Assembly (NCBI RefSeq): GCF_963678635.1
Contig: NC_087067.1
Coordinates: 38,721,682-38,785,681 of the forward strand
Source: Symsagittifera roscoffensis
Lineage: Eukaryota; Xenacoelomorpha; Acoela; Convolutidae
DNA: 64,000 bases
Reading direction: 5' to 3'
Part shown: positions 10,601-21,607 of the stretch, in pieces
Layout: each line of letters opens with the position of its first letter
How positions within the stretch are numbered: the first letter of the stretch is position 1
The notes under the pieces: generated by a model
Told to the model about the DNA's origin: nothing
What the model saw: the letters and a program-made list of their open reading frames with translations, nothing else
The model's database searches: none
Translations under genes and position numbers: made by a program

Positions 10601-13600
10601 CGTCCAAATTGTTCTGAATTTGCTCGAATGTGAAACTGAGTTGTTCGTATCTGAGAGAGTCCACATCTTCAGTGGATGATGTAATATAGCCCTGGAGATT
10701 CTCATTGATGTTTCCCACCCTGCTCATGAATGTATCCGGATAACTGTCCTCTAATTCGTTCCAGTTTTGTCTCATGAGGTAAACTGCAGGCCTGAAATGA
10801 TTTTCAGTTGTTCTTTTCTAGTGTTTCACCCTAAAACTAAGAAACTTAAAATGAACACTTACTCCAGGTAGTTTTGTTATAATTCAATCAAAGCAATACT
10901 TTTGCAATTTTTGATGAAAGTGAGGAAAGGATAATTATAATAAATTTGTTCCAAGATCTAACCATACAGAAAACTTATTCTTGAAAAAACATCACATTGA
11001 GCAACCGCAGAATGTCAATCAACCTTTTGATGCATCGCTGAGAATTTTCTATTAAAACTTATCTAGACTTGATTGGTTAACCTAAGCACCATTTATCCAC
11101 TAAAAAAGAAAGATTGTAGATTGGAAAATAACATAGATTTCAAAGCTTATTAGTTCACTTCTCCAACATATTTTTACCATTTTCGTTAAGGAAAAAATTC
11201 GAAAAAAAATTCTGATTTAAAAATATTTTTTGCGTGGAATACTTTCACTTAATGATTACAATGATTGTTTTTTTTCGGGTGTACGCTTTATGATTCAATG
11301 ATTTTTTTTTCAAATGCCACAAATCTTTATCTATGAAACAAACTGTTAAAGTAGTTGCATTCATTCAAGCAAGTATCTCTTATCTTATGCATTAGGTTGT
11401 CTAAAGGCTGTTCTATTAAAATTTCATATTAAAAATAATTAGAAAAATGTATAGTGCCCGAATTCGCGCAGCATTTTCATTTTTGTTATTTCGTTTTTTA
11501 ATGTTATTCTTTTATTGTTCCGACTTTCGATGCGAAAGTGACGGAATATTTGTGCTCGGGGTGGGTTTTTTTTTCTTCAGACAAATTTCGACTTTTTAAC
11601 TAGCCATTTTTGACAAAAATTTTTTTATATCATTCAAAAATTATTGTTGTCCTGAGCTTAATTTTGAAAAGATATTTCACCTGTGATCATTTTTCGTAAA
11701 GTTACGGGGGTTTAAAGATTGCCATTTTGGCCAACTTGGGACAATTAACGCTCGATATGTTTCGCGCTATTAACGCGTAAGCGGAGATTTAATCCGTCTT
11801 GAAATCGTTCCAAATTGGTTGAAAGAAGCTTATTTGCCATAATTGATTTGTTACAAGGAGCAAAATCTATTCTTTTGTAGTTTATATAGCGTGGGGGGGG
11901 GATAATTTCATTTAAAAAATTCAAATTTAAGAAAAAATTTTTTCATTTTATTTCATTACATTTATTTTTTTATGTTACTACTGCTCGATAAACTTTAAAA
12001 GGCAGTCGAAACATTCAGGGCTTCGCCCTGTTACGAGCAGTCTTGTTGATTTTATTCTTCTAGTGGTATCATGTGCCTTGTCTTATTCTTGATTTAAAAT
12101 ATAAATTTTCACCGTGACATTTGCATGGTCTCGTCTTTATACTGTAGAGAATAATTTCAATAAATTGTATACGTTTATTTCATTCATTCAACAAATTCAT
12201 CCATTGATTCATTTTTTCTTATTGTCCCTACTTCTTATAAATTTTCTAGGTGAAACGCAATTCAATTTAAAAATTGTTGTGGTACGATTTTTAAAAAGTT
12301 TTTTTGCAGCTTTCTCAGATTGATTTTTCTGGCAGTTCCGTATACTTACATACAGGGGCGGATCTAGGATTTTCTCGAACGGGGGGGGGGGGGGGGGCGG
12401 ATTTTCAAAAAATTTTCCAAAATTTTGACGACCTTTTTTTTTAGGTCGACCAAATTGATTTTTCGAGCTCTCCCAAAGCACTGTTTTGCCCCTATTTTGG
12501 CAAAAATTTCTGCGCCGCATGCAATTTTTTGAAAAAACAGTCAAAAAAGCCGTTTTTGGGCACTTTTTGAAAAATGTTGACAAAAAACTCGCGTTTTTTT
12601 TTGGCGCGCGCTCCCCCTCAAAGTTAGTATATATTGGCGCCAAAGGCGCCTTTAGAAAAATTTTAGGGACGGTCGGCCAAAAATGGATTTCTGAAAAAGT
12701 ATCAAAGGGGGAACCCTTTGGGTCGGCAGGGGGTCGAATCCCTGAAAGGGGGCGTCCGCCCCCCCTCGCCGCCCCCCCTAAATCCGCCCCGGCTTAGATA
12801 CCAAATTTATGGTTGTATAACCTGCTAGGAAATTGTAACGAGAACATATGAGCTGAGAAACTTTTTTAAATTTTCATTCGATCTGTTTGTAAAGTAGATA
12901 AGCCTGGACTCTAATGTTTTTGTGCAGACCAACTTTAAAAAACTTGTAAAATCGGATAGATAGAGCAGTAAAAAGTTTTTAATTCCATGAAAACATTTGG
13001 CGGAGAATCTAAATTAAAACACTAGCAGACGTTTTTGGGTAGTAGGAAAATGTTCATGACAGTTCAAGGATTGCGGATTGGCTTGTAAAAAAGACCATAT
13101 AGAGTTGTTATCTTACAAAAAACTAATCATTAAATGGCGAAACGTGCATAGCGCTCCCACAGGCAATCTTAAACCAAAACTCGCAAGTTGTTTGCTAAAT
13201 TTTGCGAGTTGCCGCTTTTCTTAAACTTTGCGAGTTGCCTTTATTAGGAGTTATCTTTTGTTGCGAGTTGTCGCGGCAATTTCGTAGAACTGCAAGAACT
13301 GGGATTTCTAGCGCGTTAAAAAGCGTTGTAAAATTTCTTGAAGCCCCGCAGCTAATGCAAACATCCGTCGCACATTTTTTTTACAGAGTCGGTTTCCTCA
13401 CGGGTTAGTTAAAAAGAACTTGTCTTTCAAAATGTACGTACATGACTAATATTGAATATGCAACAATCAGAACAGAAAGGGAGTAAAATCCACACCGGCC
13501 ATCTTTCAAGGTCACAAACGCTTTCTTCAGTCGCCATAGTATGGCCACGATGACAATAGCCATGACCACCATCAGGCAACAGAGAGAACCCAAAACAATC

Positions 13601-15347
13601 ACGAGAGTGTAACCGAGGTTCTTGAAACCATACTCGTGAAACTCCTGAAACCCGTTAAATAGATTATCCTTCAATGTAACTCAACAAAAATAAGTTATTT
13701 CTGCCAGGGGCGGATTTAGAGGGGGTGGGGGCGGGGGGACGTTTCTTCTCAGGGATTCGACCCTCTGATAGCCCATAGGCTCCACCCTTTGTACTGTTTT
13801 GAGATTTTCATTTTGGCTGACTCACCATAAAACTTTTCTAAAGGAGCCTTCGGCAACAAAATACACTTATTTTGAGGGGGGGGGGGGGGGGGGGGGGAAG
13901 CGCGCGAAGAAAAAACGCGACTTTTTGGTAAAACTTTTCCAAAAAAGCCTCAAAACGCATTTTTGGGCATGTTTTTTCAGAATTTTATCTGCGGCGCAGA
14001 AAAATTGGCCAAAATAGGGTCTTTTCAATGCTTTGGCAGAAAATTTATTGAATCGACCTAAAAAAAGTTCGACAAAATTTTTGAAAATTTTTTGAAAATC
14101 CGACCCCCCCCCCCCTCGAGAAAATCCTAGATCCGCCCCTGATTTTTGCTGTAAAGCTGGAAAAGAAAAAGAAAAAGAAAAAATTGTTGGTCATTTTTTT
14201 CGAAAGTCGTAACAATTATCTAAAAAGGATTTTTGGTTTCTGAAAATTTGGTTTCTTAAAACGTTAATTGATTATTTGACGGCATATTATTATAGAATCT
14301 TATCTTGAAAAACTACCACCGATTTGAAAAAAAAATTGCTGTGACGATGAGTAATTTAGCGTTTCGTAAATTTGAAAAAAAAACTGCATTTTTAACAATT
14401 GTTTTAGCTCATCAATTTACCTCTTATGACATTTTTAAGATAAAAAAGAATGATAAAAACCGATGAAAAATCGTAAGTATAAACACAAAAAAAATTATGT
14501 CTCACCTCGCGTATATCTTCTATCGTGACAGAAGTCTCGTTTTCTCTGTTTTGAATGTACAGATTCGCCAGCCTTTCTGAAAACAGAACAACAGGCAAAG
14601 TATTTCATCAGTGATTAATAATAACAAACAACGGACTATCCTTTCACAGGGATTACTTTAAAACTTATTTCACATGACGTTAAATAACCTTTTAAATGTT
14701 TGCTTCCAGAAAAACAATTTTGGTGTAAAATAAAATCAACAGCTGTAACTGAAATATCTAAAGCTAGAACTTTTTTGTAATGTTAATGAGAATATCCCTT
14801 TTCAACAACCAATAGTAAGAATTTTTCTTGCTTAAAAATGTTACATTAAGGGAAATTGAAACTAGCCACAAATTTCAACACTTTCGCATAAAAGCAGAAA
14901 GGGTCCGGGCTACAAGCAGAAAGGTGGTGGTTTCATGCGATACGTCCACAAGTTTAAAACCCTGCCTAGACTACGAAATTTCAGTCGCGGAAAGTAACTT
15001 TAACTTTCTGGGCATCAATCGCATACCACAACAAGCCACCCCCACCCCAACTCGGAGAAAACGGGAGCTTGAGCGTTAAAATACAATTTGAGACGGGCTA
15101 AATGTATACCTTGAGGAACTTCAGATGTGAAAATCAGATCGCCAATTGACTCAACAGCCCCATGCATCCATCTGCTAGTTTCCTCATAACCAGGCCAGTT
15201 ATAACTAAACTCAGTTGTAGTGAAGTTACGAAACACTAAATTACTGTCATCGTCACAGCAAAACGAGGTGTTATAATAAGCCTCGGACGAAAGAACCATT
15301 TCTATGGAAACCAAAATTAGAACTGTCAAAAAAGGTAATCTTAACAT
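10601..15347 (-). CDS. prominin-like multi-pass membrane protein, first four exons (3' part missing)
   Basis: Four minus-strand exons join in phase: 15347-15110, 14576-14506, 13644-13442 and 10791-10601 (234 residues so far). Splice borders read AAG|GTATAC, TTTCAG|AAA, GAG|GTGAGA, TTTCAG|GAG, CAT|GTACGT, TTTCAG|GCC and ACG|GTGAGA. The first ATG follows an in-frame TAA. A signal peptide (about 1-22) is followed by a roughly 90-residue outer segment, transmembrane segment 1 (about 114-137), a short loop and segment 2 (about 152-173). A polar region, the start of a large outer loop, comes next. Prominins have this same early layout; human prominin-1 has its first two membrane segments near residues 109-129 and 158-178. 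Prominins organise membrane protrusions and bind cholesterol. The family call rests on topology and weak resemblance, not on a search. The fourth exon ends in phase 1, so more exons must follow below 10,601. Confidence 0.55.
10792..11511. other. intron sequence of the prominin-like gene
   Basis: This AT-rich DNA lies between exons 3 and 4 of the minus-strand gene. No exon, RNA gene or clear repeat border was seen. Confidence 0.5.
11512..12050 (+). repeat. dispersed repeat with nested stem-loops, copy 1
   Basis: It starts near TTGTTCCGACTTTCG, with a CTTTCGATGCGAAAG stem (6+3+6), and ends with a nested fold. ACTGCTCG at 11,980-11,987 pairs with CGAGCAGT at 12,034-12,041, and between them CAGGGCTTCGCCCTG (12,016-12,030) forms a perfect 6+3+6 hairpin. 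A second copy lies at about 50,080-50,410 and a decayed one at about 56,370-56,700. No coding frame is present. The conserved 3' fold suggests an RNA-based or hairpin-ended mobile element of unknown class. Confidence 0.6.
12353..12792 (-). mobile_element. hAT-type miniature inverted-repeat element, copy A
   Basis: The left end CAGGGGCGGATCTAGG matches the inverse of the right end (CCGGGGCGGATTTAGG). It is flanked by 8-base target duplications, CTTACATA (12,345-12,352) and CTTAGATA (12,793-12,800), with one difference. Eight-base duplications and a CAGGGGCGG end are typical of hAT transposons. The 440 bp body has no transposase and lies in opposite orientation to the copies at 13,705 and 48,215. 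It carries a G17 tract (12,381-12,397) and the palindrome AAAGGCGCCTTT. It sits in intron 3 of the prominin-like gene. Confidence 0.8.
12801..13441. other. intron sequence with a short GCGAGTTG repeat cluster
   Basis: Part of intron 3 of the minus-strand prominin-like gene. A motif TTGCGAGTTG or close variants occurs four times at 13,181-13,270, including two TTTGCGAGTTGCC copies at 13,201 and 13,227. Nothing else is recognised. Confidence 0.45.
13705..14141 (+). mobile_element. hAT-type miniature inverted-repeat element, copy B
   Basis: The left end is CAGGGGCGGATTTAG and the right end is the inverse of CAGGGGCGGATCTAGG. Target duplications ATTTCTGC (13,697-13,704) and ATTTTTGC (14,142-14,149) differ at one base. 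The element is 437 bp with no transposase, an uninterrupted run of 22 G at 13,876-13,897 and 12 C near 14,104-14,115. It lies in intron 2 of the prominin-like gene. Open frames across it are by-products of its composition. Confidence 0.82.
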
Positions 15348-16177
15348 CTCAGAAATTTATTTGAACACTTGAATATCCATTTGATGTTTTTTACTTTGTA
15401 ACTGATAAAAAAAAATTGCATTTTATTGGGACCACCAGCCAATAAATGAAAATGTGGCCTGTTTTAGGAACGGTTGATTTCTTATTTATTCATGGTACCG
15501 TCAACGGAACTACTTGAAACTCCTCCAAATTAAAAAGATCTGCTTTGTGTGAATAAATTGATATAATTTATCTGTCTACAGATGTAGCAGAACTGAAAAA
15601 GAAAGTACTTCTTGTTTGATTAATTATTCAAAGGACAGAGAAATCTTACTTACAAGAAATGGCTAACAATCTTTTTTTTTGTATATACAAAGAAAGTAGC
15701 ATAGACCTAAAAAATCAATTTGAATCGACATAAAATCAATTAAGTCTGGCATAAAAATGTAATCGATAGATGAATTTCAATCGATTGTATATCGAATTAA
15801 ATCCTTTTTTGATAGTTTTTTTTTGGTTTCATTTTTCAGAATTTTAGCAACAAAAAATTTATTTTTAACAACCTTTTTGCAAACTCATTTTATACAGATT
15901 ATAAGCAGATTGTATCAAGGTATTCTAGACTGTCATGCAATAGAGGTATAGTGGAAATAAATTTTTCAAGTATGCTTTTCAATTGATTTTTTGGTTGGAT
16001 GGTTCGCCTGAAAATAAACTATGAGGTTAGCTAATATCTAAATTTTTTGCACCAAAATTGAAAGTTTCCAGTTTGATAAACTAAGTTATATAGTATTTGC
16101 ATCACAATATTTAACATTGAACGTTGATAATAAAGATGGCATTGAAAGGGGAAACTCGAAAGGGGATCCCTTAAGTT
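15348..16177. other. upstream region of the prominin-like gene
   Basis: This would hold the promoter and 5' UTR of the minus-strand gene whose ATG is at 15,347. The DNA is too AT-rich for a TATA element to be called with confidence. No other gene was seen. Confidence 0.35.
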
Positions 16178-16424
16178 GATTTATCTGAGCTGTTCTTTTT
16201 TTTTTTGAAACTTGAACAAATTTGTGTACTCAATTAATTTCCATGAGAGCTAGAGAGAGCAAGAGTCACTCGAGGACAGTTTTTTTTAAGCTAACCACTG
16301 CGTTTAAGGGATCCCAAAAAAACTGTCCTTGAGTGACTCTTGCTCTCTGTAGCTCTGATGGACTTTTTTTTAATAAAAAAATTTGTTCAAGTTTCAAAAC
16401 AAAAAAAAACAGCTCAAATAAATC
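16178..16424. repeat. long foldback hairpin (arms about 110 bp)
   Basis: The left arm (16,178-16,290) and right arm (16,317-16,424) are imperfect inverse copies. GATTTATCTGAGCTG on the left pairs with CAGCTCAAATAAATC on the right, and AAGAGTCACTCGAGGACAG on the left pairs with CTGTCCTTGAGTGACTCTT on the right. About 26 bases form the loop, which includes GGGATCCC. The same GGGATCCC octamer also sits just outside the left arm (about 16,163-16,170). No coding potential. It may be a foldback element or the template of a hairpin RNA. Confidence 0.8.
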
Positions 16425-16660
16425 AGTTTTGTTGAAATTTTTATGATTTTCAATACCTTGCAAAAATCTAATTAAGTCGATTCGAATCCAATTTTTCAGT
16501 AAAAATCTATTTAAACTTTTCTAAATTGATTTATCTTTCTTAATGTGCTATCCTAAATCGATTTCTATTCAGTATATTAGCTATATAAAAATCAATGTAG
16601 TTGGATTTTAATCTCAAACTTGTCAGTGTGGGCAAACCCTCATCTAAATAAAATAGATAG

Positions 16661-17258
16661 CAAGGATAGCTTGTTACTGTGCAAATAGGACAGATAGTTC
16701 CGACCATAGTCTTCAAAAAAAAATTTAAAATTAGTGTCGTTTTTTCTGCTTGGTCGAACAAAAAGATCTGAACGAAAAAAAAGAACTGAGACATATTCGT
16801 CGATCTTAACAATGGGCCCATTGGAAAACACTTTTGTAAAAAAAATCACTAGAAAAACGAAACAGCAAAAGTCGAAAAAGTTAAAAACATTTTCAAAAAA
16901 TCATTTTTTTTCAGAATGTTTTTGAATTTCAAAATTGCCGCTGAAAAACTCCATAAACTCAACTTAATTGGGTAAAACCAAATTTTCATTATTTATGTTA
17001 AGCATAAATTAGCTTTTGTAAGCTTGCTTAGCCTCACTTTATTAGCGTGAAATTACACCGAAAATCAAAAATTTTTTCTCACTTTTTTTAAAAAAAATCG
17101 TTCGAATTACATCTAGAGGGTTTTAATATGATATGTCAATCGTACCATTTCGATGATTAAATTGCGGTACCTGATTTTGCGTGGAAAAAAATCAGAAAAG
17201 ACACGAAAACACACGAATACAAAGTTCCTCCACATTTTTCAAATGTTCGGTGCAATAA
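16661..17258 (+). repeat. hairpin-headed dispersed repeat, copy 3
   Basis: The head CAAGGATAGCTTG is followed by a mutated stem (CTGTGCAAATAGGACAG) and GTTCCGACCATAGTC. The right end is a degraded ATGTTCGGTGCAATAA near 17,258. Total length about 0.6 kb, similar to the copies at 6,272 and 58,416. Confidence 0.6.
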
Positions 17259-17477
17259 TTGATTATAATCGGTTTCTGAGACAAAACAAAATCCCTTAGA
17301 ATTGATAAATAATGCATAACGCAACAGGGCTATCTGCTAAAAAAAAGTTATCCCGTTTTTCAAATTATAAGTTTTTCTGCAAATTTTTCTGGTTTTATTG
17401 TGGCAACACTTTTACAAAAAGGCAAAAATGGACATTAAAATTAGGTTCAGTAGACTGCCGTTGTTTAGAAAAGTAAA

Positions 17478-19000
17478 CTGTAGTTGTTTCCAAATTCATG
17501 TTCAGTTTTGTATTTACCATATACAATAACATGGCTATCTAGTTAGGATCTTGTTAGATATTTGCTAGATAACAACTGTACTTTAAAAAACTTTGACAAG
17601 ATATTTATGCCGCCCATAAATGTTTCTTCTATAAACTCTGGGCTGAAGTTGCAATTCTTGTGCCCCAAATCAATTTGAGTGCTTAAGCTAGAAAATTTAC
17701 TGGTTGTACTAAAAATTTGAATTTTTTCGCTAAATTTATTCTGCTAACATCTGAGAATTGTCCATTACACTGGAAGTTTCTGCACTACATTGAGATTATG
17801 TCCAGAACACTGCGTTTAATTTTAAAAATGGTAGCTTTGACTAAAATCATGCTCAAAATTTAATCATAATTGCTCTTTAATCAATCATGGTGTTTTAAAA
17901 ATTTTGACAATTGTATAAATAGCCACAGTCACTTTCAAGGCAAGGTTGTCAATTGTTAAAATTAATCGCTCAAAAAACAATTTAGCAAGATTTTTATCAA
18001 CCTTTTTGAGATCTCATCAACGCATTCATGAAGTTCAAAAAGGTTTTTTATTGGCAACGTTCTTATTATTACATCTAGAATTGACGTACATCTCCGAAAA
18101 AAAATTGGAACTTATTTAAAAAGTGTTTGAAGAGACCTCATTGTGATTTTGGTTCTAGATGCTACAATTAACCATTCATTTTTTCTGCAATTGGCCTCGG
18201 AAACTATTTTGTTGCGATCACGAAGTGCTAAGGAGAAAAACAGACTTTTAATGAAACTTTTCAAAAATTTGAAACAAAATCTGCAAAAATAAATTGAAAA
18301 AAAAAACTTAAATTTTAGTGAATTTTGTTTCTGATTTATTTTTGGCCATCTTAGTTTTTTTGCCTATTTTAGGCTTATTATAGAAGATTACGCAGTGAAA
18401 TTTCAATTTTTTTGGGTGAAATTATTTTGATGTTTTTGGCGCAATTTTTGGAAGAAACCTTCTGTGCTACTTGCTGACCAACCTGCTTTCCTTGTCTGCC
18501 ATTTACGATTTTTTTTTATTCTGGAGAGATCTGCCTTCAATTGTTAGCAAGTGTAGAATTTTAAAAAAAAAACCTTTATATTTAACAACAAAATTTTAAA
18601 AGCGTAGTTTTACGAACTAATTTTAAAGGTGTTATTTTTTTGTTAGTTATCAATCTGACAATCAAGAAATATTGACGGTCCAATTTTTGTCGTTTTTAAA
18701 GAATATTTAACATAAAAATCTGAATTGTGAAAGACCCGGGGGTTAGACTTCTAGATGTCAATGTGATGTCTCAGTTTAAATAGAAAAAGAATTCAAACAC
18801 GACATTTGAAATCCGCAACATAAAATTTCTGGATTCATGAGAACGTTTTGTCTTTTTTCATGTCATTTTTCATGTTTTAGGAAATGTTTGTGTAACACGC
18901 AAGATTCTAAAGAAACTCTTCTCATGATTTAAAAAACCAACAACGAAGTCAGCAGAGCTCACAAAAATATCAGAACTAATCTAAAAAGAAAAAAGGATAG
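17478..19000 (+). repeat. 1.5 kb tandem unit, copy 1
   Basis: This first unit of a two-copy tandem array starts CTGTAGTTGTTTCCAAATTC, the same sequence that begins copy 2 at 19,001, giving a period of 1,523 bp. The copies differ at a few percent of positions plus small indels, by eye. No open frame is shared by both copies, so it is probably non-coding. It contains TATAAATAG near 17,934, which could be chance. Confidence 0.9.
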
Positions 19001-20516
19001 CTGTAGTTGTTTCCAAATTCATGTTCAGTTTTGTATTTACCATATACAATAACATGGCTATCTAGTTAGGATCTTGTTAGATATTTGCTAGATAACAACT
19101 GTACTTTATTAGACTTGACAAGATATTTATGCCGCCCATAAATGTTTCTTCTATAAACTCTGGGCTGAAGTTGCAATTCTTGTGCCCCAAATCAATTTGA
19201 GTGCTTAAGCTAGAAAATTTACTGATTGTACTAAAAATTTGAGTTTTTTCGCTAAATTTATTCTGCTAACATCTGAGAATTGTCCATTACACTGGAAGTT
19301 TCTGCACTACAATGAGATTATGTCCAAAACACTGCGTTTAATTTTAAAAATGGTAGCTTTGACTAAAATCATGCTCAAAACTTAATCATAATTGCTCTTT
19401 AATCAATCATGGTGTTTTAAAAATTTTGACAATTGTATAAATAGCCACAGTCACTTTCAAGGCAAGGTTGTCAATTGTTAAAATTAATCGCTCAAAAAAC
19501 AATTTAGCAAGATTTCAACCCCTTTGAGATCTCATCAAAGCATTCATGAAGTTCAAACTGGTTTTTTATTGGCAACGTTCTTATTATTACATCTAGAATT
19601 GACGTACATCTCCGAAAAAAAATTGGAACATATTTAAAAAGTGTTTGAAGAGACCTCATTGTGATTTTGGTTCTAGATGCTACAATTAACCATTCATTTT
19701 TTCTGCAATTGGCCTCGGAAACTATTTTGTTGCGATCACGAAGTGCTAAGGAGAAAAACAGACTTTGAATGAAACTTTTCAAAAATTTGAAACAAAATCT
19801 GCAAAAATAATTTGAAAAAAAAACTTAAATTTTAGTGAAATTTGTTTCTGATTTATTTTTGGCCATCTTAGTTTTTTTGCCTATTTTAGGCTTATTATAG
19901 AAGATTACGCAGTGAAATTTCAATTTTTTTGGGTGAAATTATTTTGATGTTTTTGGCGCAATTTTTGGAAGAAACCTTCTGTGCAACTTGCTGACCAACC
20001 TGCTTTCCTTGTCTGCCATTTACGATTTTTTTTATTCTGGAGAGATCTGCCTTCAATTGTTAGCAAGTGTAGAATTAAAAAAAAACCTTTATATTTAACA
20101 ACAAAATTTTAAAAGCGTAGTTTTACGAACTAATTTTAAATGTGTTATTTTTTTCGTTAGTTATCAATCTGACAATCAAGAAAGATTGACGGTCCAATTT
20201 TTGTCGTTTTTAAAGAATTTTTATCATAAAAATCTGCATTGTGAAAGACTCGGGGTTTAGACTTCTAGATGTCAATGTGATGTCTCAGTTTAAATAGAAA
20301 AAGAATTCAAACACGACATTTGAATGCGCAACATAAAATTTCTGGATTCATGAGAACGTTTTGTCTTTTTTCATGTCATTTTTCATGTTTCAGGAAATAT
20401 TTGTGTAACACGCAAGATTCTAAAGAAACTCTTCTCATGATTTAAAAAACCAACAACGAAGTCAGCAGAGATCACAAAAATATCAGAACTAATCTAAAAT
20501 GAAAAAAGGATAGCTG
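19001..20516 (+). repeat. 1.5 kb tandem unit, copy 2
   Basis: This second unit directly abuts copy 1. Both units end in GAAAAAAGGATAG; copy 1 is followed by copy 2 and copy 2 by the hairpin-headed repeat beginning at about 20,503. The three-base overlap CTG at that junction could be the microhomology of an unequal exchange. The 92-codon minus-strand frame inside (19,504-19,782) is not conserved in copy 1 and was not taken as a gene. Confidence 0.9.
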
Positions 20517-20990
20517 GTTGCAGTGCAAGTAGCACAGCCGACCATGTTTATAAAAAGCCTACAACAATTTTTTTTCAAATTTAAGTCGTTTTTTTTGTGC
20601 GTGGTGTGTTGAGAAAACTATACAAACATGTGAAATTTTTTGAGTAAGGCATAATTGACAGCATTTAGCCAGAAAAACTGAATCACAAAATCAAAAAATG
20701 AAAAAATGTTTTTAAAAAAATTTAAATATTTTATAAACATTTTAAATCTTTTCGAGATAACTTCATTGCCTGAATTAAGCTAATATATTGCCTAATAATT
20801 GATAAACATTTTTCGTTGTTGTAAATTCAAATTTTGATAGTCTAAAGTTTGGAGATAACAAACGTTACTTGATTGCTTTACTCGCTCGAAATTATAATGA
20901 AACCTATTTGGTACCTGATTATGCGTGGAAAACAAAAAATAGAATAAAACTAAAACACACAAATGCAGAAGTCACCAGAGCGGATGTTCT
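20503..20990 (+). repeat. hairpin-headed dispersed repeat, copy 4 (decayed)
   Basis: It begins GGATAGCTGGTTGCAGTGCAAGTAGCACAG-like, with one stem base changed, then CCGACCATG. The interior keeps the GCGTGGTGTG and CTCGCTCGAAATTA blocks. The right end motif is too worn to place; about 20,990 is an estimate from the last recognisable block. Confidence 0.5.
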
Positions 20991-21603
20991 AAAGATCTTG
21001 ATTACCTACAAACAAATTTGATTGATTCCTAACTCTGATCTACCTATTTGGAAAACTTGTTCCTGTATTTGTGTACCTTTCAAAACAAAACCATAATTCT
21101 TCTGCGCTCGTGAAACACTTCAGCAAAATAATTTTAAAATATTGTGACCTACATTCTTTAGACTTTCAGATGCTACAAAAAACAAAAACGCAGAGCAGAC
21201 CAAAAACAGCAAAAGTATTTGAAAATATTCACGCAATTCTTACAATTAGAAAAGTTAGCAAGGTGATCGTATTTTTTCAATCTTCGCAAGATTTGCATCT
21301 CAGAAATAGAATTATTTGGTTGCAAATCTAGGGCTTTTTTCTTCTTTTTTCAGATAAAATGTCAAATTGGTATAAAATTTGTCCCCAGTAACTTTATGAA
21401 AATTGAAAAATTGTACTTTGCTATAATTTTTCAAACTGACCTTTTTTCCTCTAAAAAAATCTTCATGAAAAATTAAAGAGCCGAAAAATTATAAACGCTG
21501 AATTTGAAATTGTTGAATCCTACAGCAGAAGTTTCTACATTTAGAGCTCAGTAATAACCCGGTGAACAGTTCGGCCTACAGTGAATTTGCATTTTAAACA
21601 ACT
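20991..21603. other. unassigned AT-rich stretch
   Basis: The plus-strand frame at 21,071-21,331 has no splice or start support. No gene or repeat border is recognised before the Ty3-type element begins. Confidence 0.4.
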
Positions 21604-21607
21604 GCTT

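Noticed and set aside
12209-12643. 144-codon minus-strand frame and neighbouring frames of the same kind at 48,298-48,693
   Set aside because: They run through hAT-type miniature elements and reflect their G/C tracts and terminal repeats. No transposase motif is present.
19504-19782. 92-codon minus-strand frame in the tandem unit
   Set aside because: The nearly identical first unit does not keep it open, so it is not under coding constraint.
17478-20516. The tandem 1.5 kb units as a pair of LTRs
   Set aside because: They abut with no internal region, and have no TG...CA ends or target duplication.
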